64,000 nucleotides of DNA from Zygotorulaspora mrakii. Taxonomy: Eukaryota > Ascomycota > Saccharomycetes > Saccharomycetales > Saccharomycetaceae. Positions 9,863-20,378 of this stretch are shown here, in pieces (position 1 is the stretch's first letter; each line of letters opens with the position of its first letter). Location of the stretch: NCBI RefSeq assembly GCF_013402915.1, contig NC_050720.1, positions 682,001 to 746,000 on the forward strand, read 5' to 3'. The position numbers and the translations under genes are program-made. The notes below the pieces were generated by a model that did no database searches, was not told the origin of the DNA, and saw nothing but the letters and a program-made list of their open reading frames with translations.

Positions 9863-9872
9863 GACGCGCGTC
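9863..9872. promoter_or_regulatory. MCB-like palindrome GACGCGCGTC upstream of POL32
   Basis: The palindrome contains overlapping ACGCG cores, the element bound by MBF (Mbp1-Swi6), which drives G1/S expression of replication genes. It lies about 100 bp upstream of the POL32 ATG, a typical distance. It is the only motif I would point to in the 9602-9969 divergent intergenic region, apart from an A-rich stretch near 9711-9735. Function is inferred from the motif and gene role. Confidence 0.5.
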
Positions 9873-9969
9873 TATCAACTTGCGCATATAGAGAGACATG
9901 ATGAAATATACTAAAAGAAACTTTTACAGGACAGTAGAAGTGATCAAAATCGTTGTTTCGCACTGAATA

Positions 9970-11034
9970 ATGGATGCACTTGAGGAAGAAACTTTTCAAT
10001 ACATCAATGAGAAGTTATTCACAGAGGAGAGACCGGTGCTCTTTACAGATTTAATATTTCTGTTCAAGATTGGACCCTCCCGAAGTAAAAAAATAATGTA
10101 CTCGTATTACAAACAAAACACAGTTACGAATTTCAATTGCATAATTGTGACATGCCAAAAGAATGGGATTATCAAAGTGGTAAGTGACGTGAACAACCCT
10201 GGCGATGAGAACTCAATTACTGATTGTTTTATATATGCGTTCAATCCGATGGAAAAGTTCATACCGGTGAACAGATTAGTCGACCAACGGGACTGCCTGA
10301 GTATCAAAAATCCTCACAAGTTGCATGTCGCCAAGCACCGGTCAAAGACTCTTGAAGAGAAAGCTACACCTAAGGTTACAGTACCACTTTCAAGATCCAA
10401 AACGGTCCCAGATGAAGGCGACACCAGAGCCAAAGTTGGTGACATAGACACCAAGGGGACCAAGGTTAAGAAAGCCATCAATGCTGCCAAGGGTAATGGT
10501 TTAAGATCAACAGCAATACTAGCCAAAATGAGAGCGGAAAGAGAAAATAAAGAGGCTCAAAGACAAGAGGAATTGAAGAAAAGACGTGCTCAGCAACAGC
10601 AGCAGCACAACCCAAAGCAACTATCACAAATGGAAGATTTGCGATCACTTTTTGATGAGGATGATAGTCTCATGGAAGAAACTCCCGTGGTACCGACACC
10701 AGAAGCGTCAACACCAAAGAATGAGGACTCAGCGCCGATCGACAAAAAAGAACTCGAAGATCTCCTGGAGACCACGGCCGAAGACACAACAATAGCCTCA
10801 CAAACATCACCTCAGAAACAGCAGGAAGAATTATCGGATGCGCCATCCTCCTCCTACGTTGACGATGACGGCTATATCGTAACCAAGCGTGCGGTCACAT
10901 CCACACCACCGCAGCATGCAAAGAAAAGACCAGCAAGAACAGCCCCAGCGACTGTAACCAGCGGAAAAACGCCTCCCCCTACAAAGAAGACTCAGAGGAC
11001 GCTTGAGAACTTCTTCAAGCGGTCTAAAAAATGA
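9970..11034 (+). CDS. POL32: DNA polymerase delta third subunit Pol32
   Basis: This non-essential subunit of DNA polymerase delta links the polymerase to PCNA. It is needed for break-induced replication and translesion synthesis. The 354-aa protein starts MDALEEETFQYINEKLFTEE, and the N-terminal 95 residues form the conserved winged-helix-like domain that binds the B subunit (ITDCFIYAFNPMEKF). A long charged, low-complexity region with Gln and Lys/Glu tracts follows (about 180-330). The C-terminal PIP box QRTLENFF is within the last 13 residues. Length matches the S. cerevisiae protein (about 350). It is followed by VMA3 on the same strand. In S. cerevisiae these two genes are on different chromosomes of one duplicated block. 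Confidence 0.97.
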   Translation: MDALEEETFQYINEKLFTEERPVLFTDLIFLFKIGPSRSKKIMYSYYKQNTVTNFNCIIVTCQKNGIIKVVSDVNNPGDENSITDCFIYAFNPMEKFIPVNRLVDQRDCLSIKNPHKLHVAKHRSKTLEEKATPKVTVPLSRSKTVPDEGDTRAKVGDIDTKGTKVKKAINAAKGNGLRSTAILAKMRAERENKEAQRQEELKKRRAQQQQQHNPKQLSQMEDLRSLFDEDDSLMEETPVVPTPEASTPKNEDSAPIDKKELEDLLETTAEDTTIASQTSPQKQQEELSDAPSSSYVDDDGYIVTKRAVTSTPPQHAKKRPARTAPATVTSGKTPPPTKKTQRTLENFFKRSKK

Positions 11035-11091
11035 ACCACTTACGTATATCTCTTCTTTTGTTTAATGTATATCCGTAATTAAACTTCAGGT

Positions 11092-11117
11092 TTACCCGGC
11101 CTATTGTTTTTTTTTTT
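11092..11117. promoter_or_regulatory. Reb1 site plus T11 tract upstream of VMA3
   Basis: TTACCCGG (11092-11099) is a perfect Reb1 core and is followed 8 bp later by eleven consecutive T (11107-11117). The pair lies 55 bp past the POL32 stop and about 230 bp before VMA3. Reb1 sites next to poly(dA:dT) make nucleosome-free regions and can also stop read-through Pol II from the gene upstream. Confidence 0.6.
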
Positions 11118-11322
11118 AACCAGAAGTTTTTTGGCTGCAAGGCCTCTTTTCTGCTGCTCCTCAAGGGATAAACTTGACCTAAAAACCTACTAGTAACTGA
11201 AATTCCATTAATCGAGAGAAAAGTACAGAAAACTATCCGTTTCAGTGCGTGGATAACTAATTTGAGCAGTAGAATTGATCTGTAAGGAGATCATTGTAGT
11301 TTATTGAAAAAAAAAGCCTAAG

Positions 11323-11805
11323 ATGAGTGAATTGTGTCCAGTTTATGCTCCATTTTTTGGTGCCATGGGTTGTGCTTGTGCAATCGTTTTCACCTGTTTC
11401 GGTGCTGCTTATGGTACTGCTAAATCTGGTGTGGGTATTTGTGCCACCTGTGTTTTGAGACCTGACTTGTTGATCAAGAATGTTGTTCCAGTTATTATGG
11501 CTGGTATTATCGCCATTTATGGTTTGGTCGTTTCTGTCTTGGTTTCTTCCTCTTTAAAGCAAACACAAGCTCTTTACACTGGTTTCATTCAACTAGGTGC
11601 AGGTTTATCAGTCGGTTTAAGTGGTTTAGCAGCTGGTTTTGCCATTGGTATTGTCGGTGATGCAGGTGTTAGAGGTGTTGCTCAACAACCAAGATTATTT
11701 GTCGGTATGATTTTGATCTTGATTTTTGCTGAAGTTTTAGGTCTTTATGGTTTGATTGTCGCCCTATTGATGAACTCTAGAGCTGTTCAAGATGTCATTT
11801 GTTAA
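11323..11805 (+). CDS. VMA3: V-ATPase c subunit (16-kDa proteolipid) Vma3
   Basis: This is the main proteolipid of the Vo ring of the vacuolar H+-ATPase. The 160-aa protein has four membrane helices. The proton-carrying glutamate lies in the fourth helix ([14 protein letters not shown], about residue 137). The ends [16 protein letters not shown] and RAVQDVIC fit Vma3 rather than its paralogues Vma11 and Vma16. Glycine-rich repeats ([20 protein letters not shown]) line the ring interior. Strong bias towards GGT, GCT, TTG and GTT codons indicates high expression. It is convergent with NUP85 (208 bp). RAV1, which encodes an assembly factor of the same enzyme, also lies in this window. Confidence 0.98.
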   Translation: MSELCPVYAPFFGAMGCACAIVFTCFGAAYGTAKSGVGICATCVLRPDLLIKNVVPVIMAGIIAIYGLVVSVLVSSSLKQTQALYTGFIQLGAGLSVGLSGLAAGFAIGIVGDAGVRGVAQQPRLFVGMILILIFAEVLGLYGLIVALLMNSRAVQDVIC

Positions 11806-12013
11806 TCGATTTACACACAAAGAACTAAAGGTTCTGAACACAAAATTAAAGAAGCACAAAAAGTTTGCTTGCATAGAAGAAGTGGAAAATTTGAATTTTG
11901 ACTAATTTTAGCTAAGCTATCTTCGAAGTTTTGGAAAAGAATCTTTTGTTTGGTACATAAACGTATATATAAGTATATACCACAAAGATAAATCAACCAA
12001 AGACAGTTTTATT

Positions 12014-14221
12014 TCACATATATTCTTGACAGAGTTTGAAATCTAGCAGTTTTCTTACATGTTTATGGAGACCATCCAGATTTTCTGATACTGATAATCC
12101 CATTTCCCGAAGAGACAAATAAATGTTTTGTGTCTTCTCATCATCATTATCCCATTTATTAGTGATACATTCCATTATCCTTAGAATTATATCCTCTTTC
12201 ATTACCTTTTCTGAGTCTTCTAGGAAAATCGGCAGTAAAATCTTTGAAACGAGTAGTACCACATAACATTTTGGCATATATTGAAACTCTAGTAACAGTA
12301 ATAAAAGTTCTAATGCATCCGACCATTTTTCATTCTGTTGCGCCACATAGAACTGATATAATACAGCATATGGAGACAGTGACTGTTTCATTGCACTCGT
12401 TACCAATGTGTCAAGAACATTTTTCGGAATTACGGGATCGTCGTAGTTATTCACTATTGCATTCAATATAATGTCATCTAAGGGACCTCCTTGCAGTACG
12501 GATGCTTCAAACATCATCCATGAATATCGTTTGACCCATTCAAATTTGCCAGCTTTACTGTAATTGGCCATGGCTTCTATAGTGTTACTTTCGTAGAGTA
12601 ACTTGTTACCAAGCGTGACGTATATCGATTTTGCAACTTGTGTCAGCCTCCATTTAGCACAAACACTTAGCATCCATTCAATGTCGTCTGTAGATTGAAA
12701 AGGGTAATGTGGTAGTAGCTCCGCAATGGCAAGCTTCTTAGCACTTGAATTACATATAGGCGACAGCGTAATTAAACCAATTGCAACCGGCCATAAAGTA
12801 GCATTTCCGAGAGAGCAAATCTCAAAAGCGAAATTGTTCAACATATATGCTGCCATGCCGTTTCTATAGCTGAACAAATCTTCTTCCTCGCGATAAATTC
12901 TTGATTGCTCATGGTCCTCATCCTCGTTATAATTCTCTAATAAGCCTTTAGCTTCACATAGCGCTGCTGTAAATGCAGCAGTACAACTGTCGAGAGACTC
13001 CAAAGTTGGTAAAATGGAGTACAGATGTCCCCTAATCACCTCAGCGCATGCCGATTCCCAATTATTTGTAACATCTAATGGGTTGTGCTTCAGTGATAGT
13101 TGTAGATATTCTTCAGAAAGCTCTAAGGAAGGAATATAGAACAGCAATAGCCCACAAAATGATTCGTACCAGGTCTTTGAATAGAACAATATCTTATCTT
13201 GATGACCTCCTATTAATAGTAAAGTATCTTGAAGGTAGTCACGTATTTCACCACTTATTTCAGTTTCGGAATCATTATATGTTTGAGACAGCTCTAGGAC
13301 TAAAGACTTCCATTCTCTAAAAGTTTTAGAGGAATCCAGTGGGTACTGTTTCAGGAGAGCCACTATATCATGTAACGCATTAGATGATACTTGGCATTTT
13401 GAACTCAGATAGTTTGCAAGCTCTGATCGCTCTATACAAGCCATAGCTTGTTCGAACAAGCCCCTAAGCAATAGCTGATTGATCAGTTTCCAAAAAAAAG
13501 AAGTCTCAAAAACATTCTTATTGCTTGAAGAGGAAAAAACTTGCTCGATATATTCTTCATTCGGTTCACCGTCGGATCTATTGATCCACCCAAGTAGAGT
13601 CTTTATAAAAGTATTTCTGGAAGTTTGCTCATCAGGTGTGTCAGCGGTAAAATAAATTGTTTTTAGACAGTTAATAATAGTGAGGCATTCTTCCACCTCA
13701 AAAAACCTGCCAAATGCATTTTTTTTGTTTTTTATAGCATCGATAAAACTTTCTAGCTCAATTACAAGTGCTTCAAATGCTAGGTTTGCAGCCATCGTGT
13801 GTTCCCTTGCTTCATTAATATTTACAACACCTATTGTGGGCACGGAATTGACTCTATCTTCCCCCAAAGAGCTATAAATTTCAAACAGCTGGGTCACATA
13901 GTTTACGTATTCCTCGCTAGCATCAATGCCCGGCAGAGCTACTGGGTAAATCTTATATTTGTCTTTCTCACACAAAAAAGCGATATTTTGCTGTACCAGC
14001 GGACTCAGCTTAAAATGAAGCTCCCCCCCCTTATTATATGACCATGGCTCGTTGCCCTTACTCAATGAGACAACTATACAATCACTCACCGAATCCCGAC
14101 CAATATAATTATCTTCGTGGTCGTCTAATTGATCCTTGATAGATTGCCCTTCATCAACAAAATCGAGTCCATCGACATCCATAAGCAGACTGTCATTCTT
14201 GCCATTCATCTCCACCGTCAT
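12014..14221 (-). CDS. NUP85: Nuclear pore Y-complex nucleoporin Nup85
   Basis: A scaffold protein of the Nup84 (Y) complex on both faces of the nuclear pore, where it pairs with Seh1. The 735-aa protein is all-helical (ACE1/Nup85 fold). Conserved blocks identify it: SPLVQQNIAFL near the start, a W-x-N-R-S-D-G-E-P segment about residue 220, SLDSCTAAFTAALCEAKG, DLFSYRNGMAAYMLNNFAFE, AELLPHYPF, and the C-terminus LDFKLCQEYM. Length agrees with S. cerevisiae (about 744). The N-terminal acidic stretch MDVDGLDFVDEG provides the Seh1-binding insertion. It shares a 308-bp divergent promoter region with URB2, as in S. cerevisiae. Confidence 0.95.
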   Translation of the reverse strand: MTVEMNGKNDSLLMDVDGLDFVDEGQSIKDQLDDHEDNYIGRDSVSDCIVVSLSKGNEPWSYNKGGELHFKLSPLVQQNIAFLCEKDKYKIYPVALPGIDASEEYVNYVTQLFEIYSSLGEDRVNSVPTIGVVNINEAREHTMAANLAFEALVIELESFIDAIKNKKNAFGRFFEVEECLTIINCLKTIYFTADTPDEQTSRNTFIKTLLGWINRSDGEPNEEYIEQVFSSSSNKNVFETSFFWKLINQLLLRGLFEQAMACIERSELANYLSSKCQVSSNALHDIVALLKQYPLDSSKTFREWKSLVLELSQTYNDSETEISGEIRDYLQDTLLLIGGHQDKILFYSKTWYESFCGLLLFYIPSLELSEEYLQLSLKHNPLDVTNNWESACAEVIRGHLYSILPTLESLDSCTAAFTAALCEAKGLLENYNEDEDHEQSRIYREEEDLFSYRNGMAAYMLNNFAFEICSLGNATLWPVAIGLITLSPICNSSAKKLAIAELLPHYPFQSTDDIEWMLSVCAKWRLTQVAKSIYVTLGNKLLYESNTIEAMANYSKAGKFEWVKRYSWMMFEASVLQGGPLDDIILNAIVNNYDDPVIPKNVLDTLVTSAMKQSLSPYAVLYQFYVAQQNEKWSDALELLLLLLEFQYMPKCYVVLLVSKILLPIFLEDSEKVMKEDIILRIMECITNKWDNDDEKTQNIYLSLREMGLSVSENLDGLHKHVRKLLDFKLCQEYM

Positions 14222-14390
14222 TATAAGCGCAGAAACCAGGCTACTGAATGAACACGCGTTTCAATTGTATTACTCTCCAGAATATGTCAGATAATGCGTT
14301 AATTGCTGTGCTGAGCAGATATCTGTTTTCTGTTATATGTAGAATTGTTGAAAACTCGTTAACTTTTCCCGTGAAGCGACAACATGAAAA

Positions 14391-14410
14391 GAAAATTTGA
14401 TGCTCATCGC
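14391..14410 (+). promoter_or_regulatory. RRPE-like plus PAC element upstream of URB2
   Basis: GAAAATTTGA (14391-14400) resembles the RRPE motif, and GCTCATCGC (14402-14410) is a perfect PAC box in reverse orientation, directly adjacent. They lie about 120 bp before the URB2 ATG. This pair is the signature of ribosome-biogenesis (RiBi) genes, bound by Stb3 and Dot6/Tod6. The same combination is found upstream of SNU13. Confidence 0.75.
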
Positions 14411-14529
14411 ATCTTCGAACAGAAATAGACTGAATTGCCAGAAGGACACATAAATTGTCGTTTATATCTCTGTATTCATAAAATCTGAACAAATCATTGA
14501 TACAGTTATTTGATTTTGGTGGGTTAAAG

Positions 14530-17500
14530 ATGACCATTCCAACATCAACGCAAGCGTTGACTAAACAACTACGTTCGAAAGAAATAACTACTGGCGAAAT
14601 ATGTGAAATATACTCTACATTGAATCGCGAGGATTATTACTTTCCAAATAAAGAGATCTTTGCAATCGAGCTCATACATGATAGATGGAATGACCAAAAA
14701 CTGATATCTTTCAAGACTGACTATAGAATATGGGCTTTGTACAACGAAATGTGGTCAAAACTACATGATGAAGACTTAATTTTGAAGAAGCTTTTTAAGC
14801 AATTGAAATTCGTCCCTCATCTCCTCAAGACCTTAGAAACCTTGGAGAATAACATGCTAGAGTTTGCGGTCGAGTTGAGGAAAACTTGTGAAATGATAAA
14901 TTCTATCATTTCAATGAATGTTTCTACGGAGAATGCAAATATAATAATGGGTAGGACTCTACAATTCCTAATAAAAATGGGTGATAAGGAGAATATGTGT
15001 GGCATGATTTGTGATCTTGTAGAGCAGTTGAAGAATTTGACTGGAATAAAGAATATTCCCGAAATCAACTCCAAAATAGCCAATGTCTATTGCAACGAGC
15101 TTTTATTACCAACCATTCAATACATTTCAGGCTTGGATAAAAAAATAGGTGATAACTCAATTGTCTCATTCTTGAAAGTACAATTAAGGCTTTATCTCTT
15201 TAACAATACTGTGGATACGGCAAAATTATTGGAAAAATTTATCAATAATAATAAAGCAGCATTAGAGCCTAAGCTTCTATTAGTATTGTACACAACATCT
15301 ATATCCTTTCTTTCAAAGCAGAATTTTACTGAACTAGAGAAAATATTCACGATAATTGTTGATGTGCAACCAGACATGACGAGAGAATTACTCCTGCAAT
15401 TGGCTCTTTCAAAGAAGACAATGTCAAACGAGTTTTTGAGTAGTATTTTGAGTAAAACTTTGCAGAAAGCATCTGAAGACAATAGTTATTATACTAATTT
15501 TTGGAGTTTATTGTCACATTTACTTGATCTGGACATTGAAATCGGCATCAAGAATATGGTTACACTATTAGATCTGCTTTATGAGCATAAAGATCATAGT
15601 ATGGACGAAATCACAAAGATTTGGAAGAAAATAGTGAATTGCCACATAAATGCAAGAGAATTTCTTCAGTTTTTGGAAAAATTAGAGAAATATTGTCAAG
15701 AAAATGCAGTCAAATCTACGACTTTTCTAGCTAATCCAGCTTTCACAGAAGTAATTTCACAAAATACGGTTTCATTTTCGACTTCACAGCTGAAAGATTT
15801 GATTTCAGGCCATTTGAATCGTATTGAAAATAACCCGAGAAATGAGACTACTTTCTTCATTTTCCGTGCAATTATTAAAGGTCTGGAAAACCTGTCTTAC
15901 ACCGTTCTCGCCGAACTCAAAGAATTGTTATCAACAGTATTCACAATTGATCATACAAAGGAGTCTAATATCTGGGAGATAAGGTATCTTGTTATGAAGA
16001 TATTTGATGACATAATTCCAGCTGAGCAGTTTAACTCCTGGCATGTGGAAAAGGAAACAGAAAATCTGAACTTAGGTTCTTCTAGGGAAATGTATTTTTA
16101 TTTCTTTAAGTTGCGAGAGTACAAAGAGTTTGACTTGGATACTGTTGTCACCAAGTTCATGAATTACTTGAATCAAATTGCTTATCAGCAAAGAGCTGAA
16201 TCTGTTCGAATCCTTTTTGTAAATTGGGCTACATTAATCAATTTTATTTTTCCAAGAGATGACTTGACAGGACTATTAGATTTCCTTTTATCGGAAGAAG
16301 ACCAGAGCTTGTTGCACGCACTGTTAAATGATGATAATATTTTTGAGGAAAGCAATATCATCAGTATGTTGGTCAGCAAATTGTCAAAATTGCATTCTAG
16401 TGAAAAAAACCAGCGCTTAATTCTGCGAATCCCTATACAATGCATCAACAAAACTATAAGAGTTGGAGTGATCAATAGTATTTGCTCTCACAAGTCTGTT
16501 ACTTCTGAACTTGAAGTGAAGGTCTTAGATCATCTTTTGACGAATCCAACATTCAAGTCTGATATTGAATGTGATTTCAGCTGCTTGTATAATTTTGTTA
16601 ACAAAAACTTGCAGAATTTGAAATACAAGGATGTTGTATTTCAAAGAGTTTGGAAAAACCATGCATTGCAAATAAAAGAAAAAAAGAGCAAGCAGTTTTT
16701 GGAAACTGCTATCAGAAGCTTGTCACAGGGAATCGAAAATGAAGAACTATTCAAGACAAGCATGCAAACTACATATTTGGCCATCATGACCGGTTCTAAC
16801 ATTAGCGCTGCTTTAGGCGAACATTTCATCAAGAATGCAATCCACAAGCTCTTTAATATGGGCTCAGTAGATTCTTCAGTTTCATCATGGTTGCTCAGGT
16901 GTCTGTATTACATTTTCAGCTTGAATGACACAATAAAGCCAACTACCAATCAGGCGGCAAAGCTTTCGTCCAAAATACTCGAACTGTACAAAGAAAAAAT
17001 TCACGATACGGATTACGACTTCCTTACTAGTCTTTTTCTGTTATATTCGGTACTTTACAATGACAAGCTGGAAATTCTATTTGCTCACTACCTCGTTTTG
17101 AGAGAAATAGGCATTCAATCAAATCTCATTTCAAAAGCCATGGAAGAAGCATTAGATAGGTACCTGCAGAGTGATACTGATAAATTCAATCGTGCGTTCG
17201 CAAACATTATAAGTTCAATTTCCAGCTGCCCACCAGGCTTTACCGAAGGGATAACAGAGCTATATCAAATGCATATCAAGCGTATCAATAAAGATAATAA
17301 GATTGGTGTTCATTTATTTGCGGCATCAATTTCTGAGTTTTACACGAATTTCGCTAGATATCAAAACTCAAAAGAAAGTGTTCTAAAGCTATTGGATAGT
17401 TTGCAACATCTTTTGATCACTAAACCTTGGCTATATTCTCAACATTCGATAGAAATATTATTCCCTATGTGCTTAAGTATCAATTTGATATTCCTACAGT

Positions 17501-18012
17501 GTTCTATTCCTTGTGATGACGTTTTCTTAGGGACAATTTCTGTGGTGTCCAACATCGTATTCGCACATAGAATTAAGATGTCCAATCGCCATTTTCTGAT
17601 AAACGCACTCATTTGCGAATACTTGGAAATTTTGTCGCAGTATCAGGGGAAGCAGCTTACTTCTGTATCTGCTAGGGGCTTGAGCAGATTGATAACAAGT
17701 GTTTGCGAACCGAATGTAACAGGCAATCAAACATTCAAGACAAATGACCTAAACTCAAAAATAGGCGTCATGAAAAAAAATCTCAGAAAATATGTTCCAG
17801 TAATTTTGATCAAATACGTTCATATATCGTCGAGCACTCCCTTCAGGACATCAATAAGAAAAGAGCTCGTTCCTGCTATTTTTTCTATTTTTAATTTGAT
17901 GTCTCAAAGCGAGATGATTTTATTGAATGCGGCACTTGATAATGCTGGCGTTCAATATTTTAGAAGTTTGTACTCCGACTACAAGAAGATTGGTAAATGG
18001 AATACTGAATAA
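14530..18012 (+). CDS. URB2: Nucleolar ribosome-biogenesis protein Urb2
   Basis: Urb2 is a nucleolar protein required for early 60S subunit assembly, in the Npa1/Urb1-Rsa3-Dbp6 set of factors. The start at 14530 is the first ATG (MTIPTSTQALTKQLRSKE); the open frame extends 11 codons upstream only from a TTG. The 1160-aa product is close to the S. cerevisiae length (about 1174). It is a large helical-repeat-like protein with few charged motifs. A conserved C-terminus (FRTSIRKELVPAIFSIFNLM, then LDNAGVQYFRSLYSDY) is characteristic of the Urb2/Npa2 C-terminal domain. Position between NUP85 and GEF1 equals the S. cerevisiae order. A PAC/RRPE pair upstream supports co-regulation with ribosome biogenesis. 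Confidence 0.93.
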   Translation: MTIPTSTQALTKQLRSKEITTGEICEIYSTLNREDYYFPNKEIFAIELIHDRWNDQKLISFKTDYRIWALYNEMWSKLHDEDLILKKLFKQLKFVPHLLKTLETLENNMLEFAVELRKTCEMINSIISMNVSTENANIIMGRTLQFLIKMGDKENMCGMICDLVEQLKNLTGIKNIPEINSKIANVYCNELLLPTIQYISGLDKKIGDNSIVSFLKVQLRLYLFNNTVDTAKLLEKFINNNKAALEPKLLLVLYTTSISFLSKQNFTELEKIFTIIVDVQPDMTRELLLQLALSKKTMSNEFLSSILSKTLQKASEDNSYYTNFWSLLSHLLDLDIEIGIKNMVTLLDLLYEHKDHSMDEITKIWKKIVNCHINAREFLQFLEKLEKYCQENAVKSTTFLANPAFTEVISQNTVSFSTSQLKDLISGHLNRIENNPRNETTFFIFRAIIKGLENLSYTVLAELKELLSTVFTIDHTKESNIWEIRYLVMKIFDDIIPAEQFNSWHVEKETENLNLGSSREMYFYFFKLREYKEFDLDTVVTKFMNYLNQIAYQQRAESVRILFVNWATLINFIFPRDDLTGLLDFLLSEEDQSLLHALLNDDNIFEESNIISMLVSKLSKLHSSEKNQRLILRIPIQCINKTIRVGVINSICSHKSVTSELEVKVLDHLLTNPTFKSDIECDFSCLYNFVNKNLQNLKYKDVVFQRVWKNHALQIKEKKSKQFLETAIRSLSQGIENEELFKTSMQTTYLAIMTGSNISAALGEHFIKNAIHKLFNMGSVDSSVSSWLLRCLYYIFSLNDTIKPTTNQAAKLSSKILELYKEKIHDTDYDFLTSLFLLYSVLYNDKLEILFAHYLVLREIGIQSNLISKAMEEALDRYLQSDTDKFNRAFANIISSISSCPPGFTEGITELYQMHIKRINKDNKIGVHLFAASISEFYTNFARYQNSKESVLKLLDSLQHLLITKPWLYSQHSIEILFPMCLSINLIFLQCSIPCDDVFLGTISVVSNIVFAHRIKMSNRHFLINALICEYLEILSQYQGKQLTSVSARGLSRLITSVCEPNVTGNQTFKTNDLNSKIGVMKKNLRKYVPVILIKYVHISSSTPFRTSIRKELVPAIFSIFNLMSQSEMILLNAALDNAGVQYFRSLYSDYKKIGKWNTE

Positions 18013-18065
18013 TGAAGTAGCGAATGATATTTTCAAGAAGATATATATCACATAAATTACATACG

Positions 18066-20378
18066 CTACTCAGTGCGGTTAATTTTATTAATCATAGACT
18101 GAATTATAGCCCACAGTTTCTCATTGAATGTGTCATTCTGCTTATATTGGGGGCCATGTAATTCTTCATGCTTATTTCGTTCGAATCTGATAACATCCTT
18201 TCTTGTAATGAGACCTTGTAGGAAACCACCGTCCTGAACAATGACTGCCTTACAACCCAGTTGTTTGAACATTCTATAAACTAGAGACACAGGAGCTTCG
18301 GGCTGTACAATGACAGGACATTGAATTAGAAGATCCTTAAAGCTCAGCACTTCTTGAAGATTGCCATTTGTATTATTTGAGCTATCCTCACCTGTGAAGG
18401 AAACTATAATTCTATTAGTTTCAGAGCTGGTACTGTCCAATGACATTAACTTTGATATTAAGTGTCTTCGTAAAACGTAACCAAGGCATCTTTTTTCAAA
18501 TTCATTTTTATCTTCAGCCTTGATTATGGGAAATCCATTCACCGATCTTTCTGAGGAATCATAAACCATGGATTCGAGTTCAGATAAGTAAATTATTTCA
18601 CTAATCGTGGTCAAATCCCTCGTCATTATTTGCGCTGCGGTGCACTTTTCCATATACTCTTCCCGAATGTCAGGTTCGATTAGGGGAAAACCATTGACCA
18701 AAACCATTTGATCAGCAATACCACCGAGTGTATGGAAATAAGTTAATATCAAACGTGTAATGGCCACTACAATCATTGTGGGAATGATGTATATGAATGC
18801 ACCCGTCAATTCAAACATGATAACTACAACAGTCAATGTTAGATTCGTGATACCGCATAAAGTAGCGGCGGCTCCAAGGAAAGCATAAGCACCTGGTGTT
18901 ATTACATTGGCACCGCTTACAAATCTTTCAACCAACAAACTCAATGCACGCCCAAATGTAGCACCAACTGCCATAGAAGGCACAAAAATTCCAGCAGGAA
19001 CTCTAGAGCCATATGATATTATTACAAAGAGTGCTCTAAGAACAGTAGCCAAGCACAAAGAAGAGAATACCCGCAAAAAGCTTACAACATGAGTATTCTC
19101 ATCCAACTCACAAAGTCTATGAGTAAAAGTGGATGTGTTATCGTTAGTTTTACACTCATGGAAAAGGATACCCATACTTTCGGTCATATCGAGCTTTAAG
19201 AATTCATTAAAGTAACTCACTAACGCGGTTAAAAAAGTGAGTATAATAACTTCTTGCACTGGCCATTTCGACAAATATCTTTTTCTGAATTGTACGTAAT
19301 GAATATTCCATTTGCTTACCAGCTTTCCGTAAACACCACCAAAAATACCTAAAATAATGAATACTGGTATTTCTTCAACTCTCCAATCTCTATCATAAGT
19401 CACATTGAACAAAATAATCTTTCCATTTCTAAAAGGATTAATGTATTCCAAAGTGGCTACTGCAACGAGCGCAACGTAAAATGATTTCCATAATGTCGAT
19501 GGGCTGAACTCCGAGGATGAGGCAATCTCTTCCAAGCCAAACAAAACTCCACCTATTGGTGATCCAAATGCAACTGCAACGCCGGCACCACTTGCGGCGG
19601 TTAAATACTCCGATTGCTTCGAGTAGGTCAGTACGTCTTTCAGAAGCCAATTTGTGATCACGTACCCACAACAGGTAGCATAATGGACGGATGGTCCCTC
19701 TTTACCAACACTTAAACCCGAAGAAATTGCTAACGGTAGCGCCACACTCTTAACTATCAAAGTCCTCAAATTCAAAAACTCATCCTTATATTTAAATCCC
19801 GAAACCCACACTTTTATCTCCGAAATACCTGACCCAGTTGCCATTGGTGCAACAAACTTGACCAGAAGTGCACTTGTCAGTGCAAATACCACTGAAAAGA
19901 ACATAAAGATCATAAATGGGAAAGGCTCACCCGACCATTTCACCCACGTCCCGTTTTCAAGACATTCAAATTCTTCTCTCTTTGTAAGCGAAAATGCCCT
20001 TTTGGAGTTGCTCAACAAGTTTTTATCACTACAGCAGAATGATTTGTTCAAGAGCCAGTTTCTACCGCAGTGACCCGTCTTCCAGTTTACCAACGATTCT
20101 GTAAATATCTGTAAAAAACCTGCAATGCACCCGATTACGACCGCAATACAGGTGAGGGCTACCAGCGTCCTACATCTCGCCCACAGATGAAAGCTCCCCT
20201 GCCAATATTGGAGGCTTCTTTCCTGCGCATGTGCACGCTTGCTTTCATTGATAAGTCTGTTCTCCTCAGCTAACCAATCGATAGTGACAAAATCATCAAA
20301 ATTCTGCGTTTCTGGTATTACCTTAGATCTATATTCATCATTGGCGGAACCGGTTTCAGCAGTATTTGGAGAGAGCAT
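18066..20378 (-). CDS. GEF1: CLC-type chloride/proton transporter Gef1
   Basis: This voltage-gated chloride channel/transporter of Golgi, endosome and vacuole membranes provides the counter-ion for acidification and copper loading of Fet3. The 770-aa protein has the CLC signature sites in order: GSGISEIKVW, GKEGPSVHY (with the gating glutamate, about residue 228), and AGIFVPSMAVGATFGR. About ten or more hydrophobic helices span residues 70-560. Two C-terminal CBS domains occupy about 575-770 (CTAAQIMTRDL, and near the end CKAVIVQDGGFLQGLITRKD). It is convergent with URB2, 53 bp apart. In this window it stands near VMA3, whose acidification work it complements, although that proximity reflects chromosome history. 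Confidence 0.96.
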   Translation of the reverse strand: MLSPNTAETGSANDEYRSKVIPETQNFDDFVTIDWLAEENRLINESKRAHAQERSLQYWQGSFHLWARCRTLVALTCIAVVIGCIAGFLQIFTESLVNWKTGHCGRNWLLNKSFCCSDKNLLSNSKRAFSLTKREEFECLENGTWVKWSGEPFPFMIFMFFSVVFALTSALLVKFVAPMATGSGISEIKVWVSGFKYKDEFLNLRTLIVKSVALPLAISSGLSVGKEGPSVHYATCCGYVITNWLLKDVLTYSKQSEYLTAASGAGVAVAFGSPIGGVLFGLEEIASSSEFSPSTLWKSFYVALVAVATLEYINPFRNGKIILFNVTYDRDWRVEEIPVFIILGIFGGVYGKLVSKWNIHYVQFRKRYLSKWPVQEVIILTFLTALVSYFNEFLKLDMTESMGILFHECKTNDNTSTFTHRLCELDENTHVVSFLRVFSSLCLATVLRALFVIISYGSRVPAGIFVPSMAVGATFGRALSLLVERFVSGANVITPGAYAFLGAAATLCGITNLTLTVVVIMFELTGAFIYIIPTMIVVAITRLILTYFHTLGGIADQMVLVNGFPLIEPDIREEYMEKCTAAQIMTRDLTTISEIIYLSELESMVYDSSERSVNGFPIIKAEDKNEFEKRCLGYVLRRHLISKLMSLDSTSSETNRIIVSFTGEDSSNNTNGNLQEVLSFKDLLIQCPVIVQPEAPVSLVYRMFKQLGCKAVIVQDGGFLQGLITRKDVIRFERNKHEELHGPQYKQNDTFNEKLWAIIQSMINKINRTE

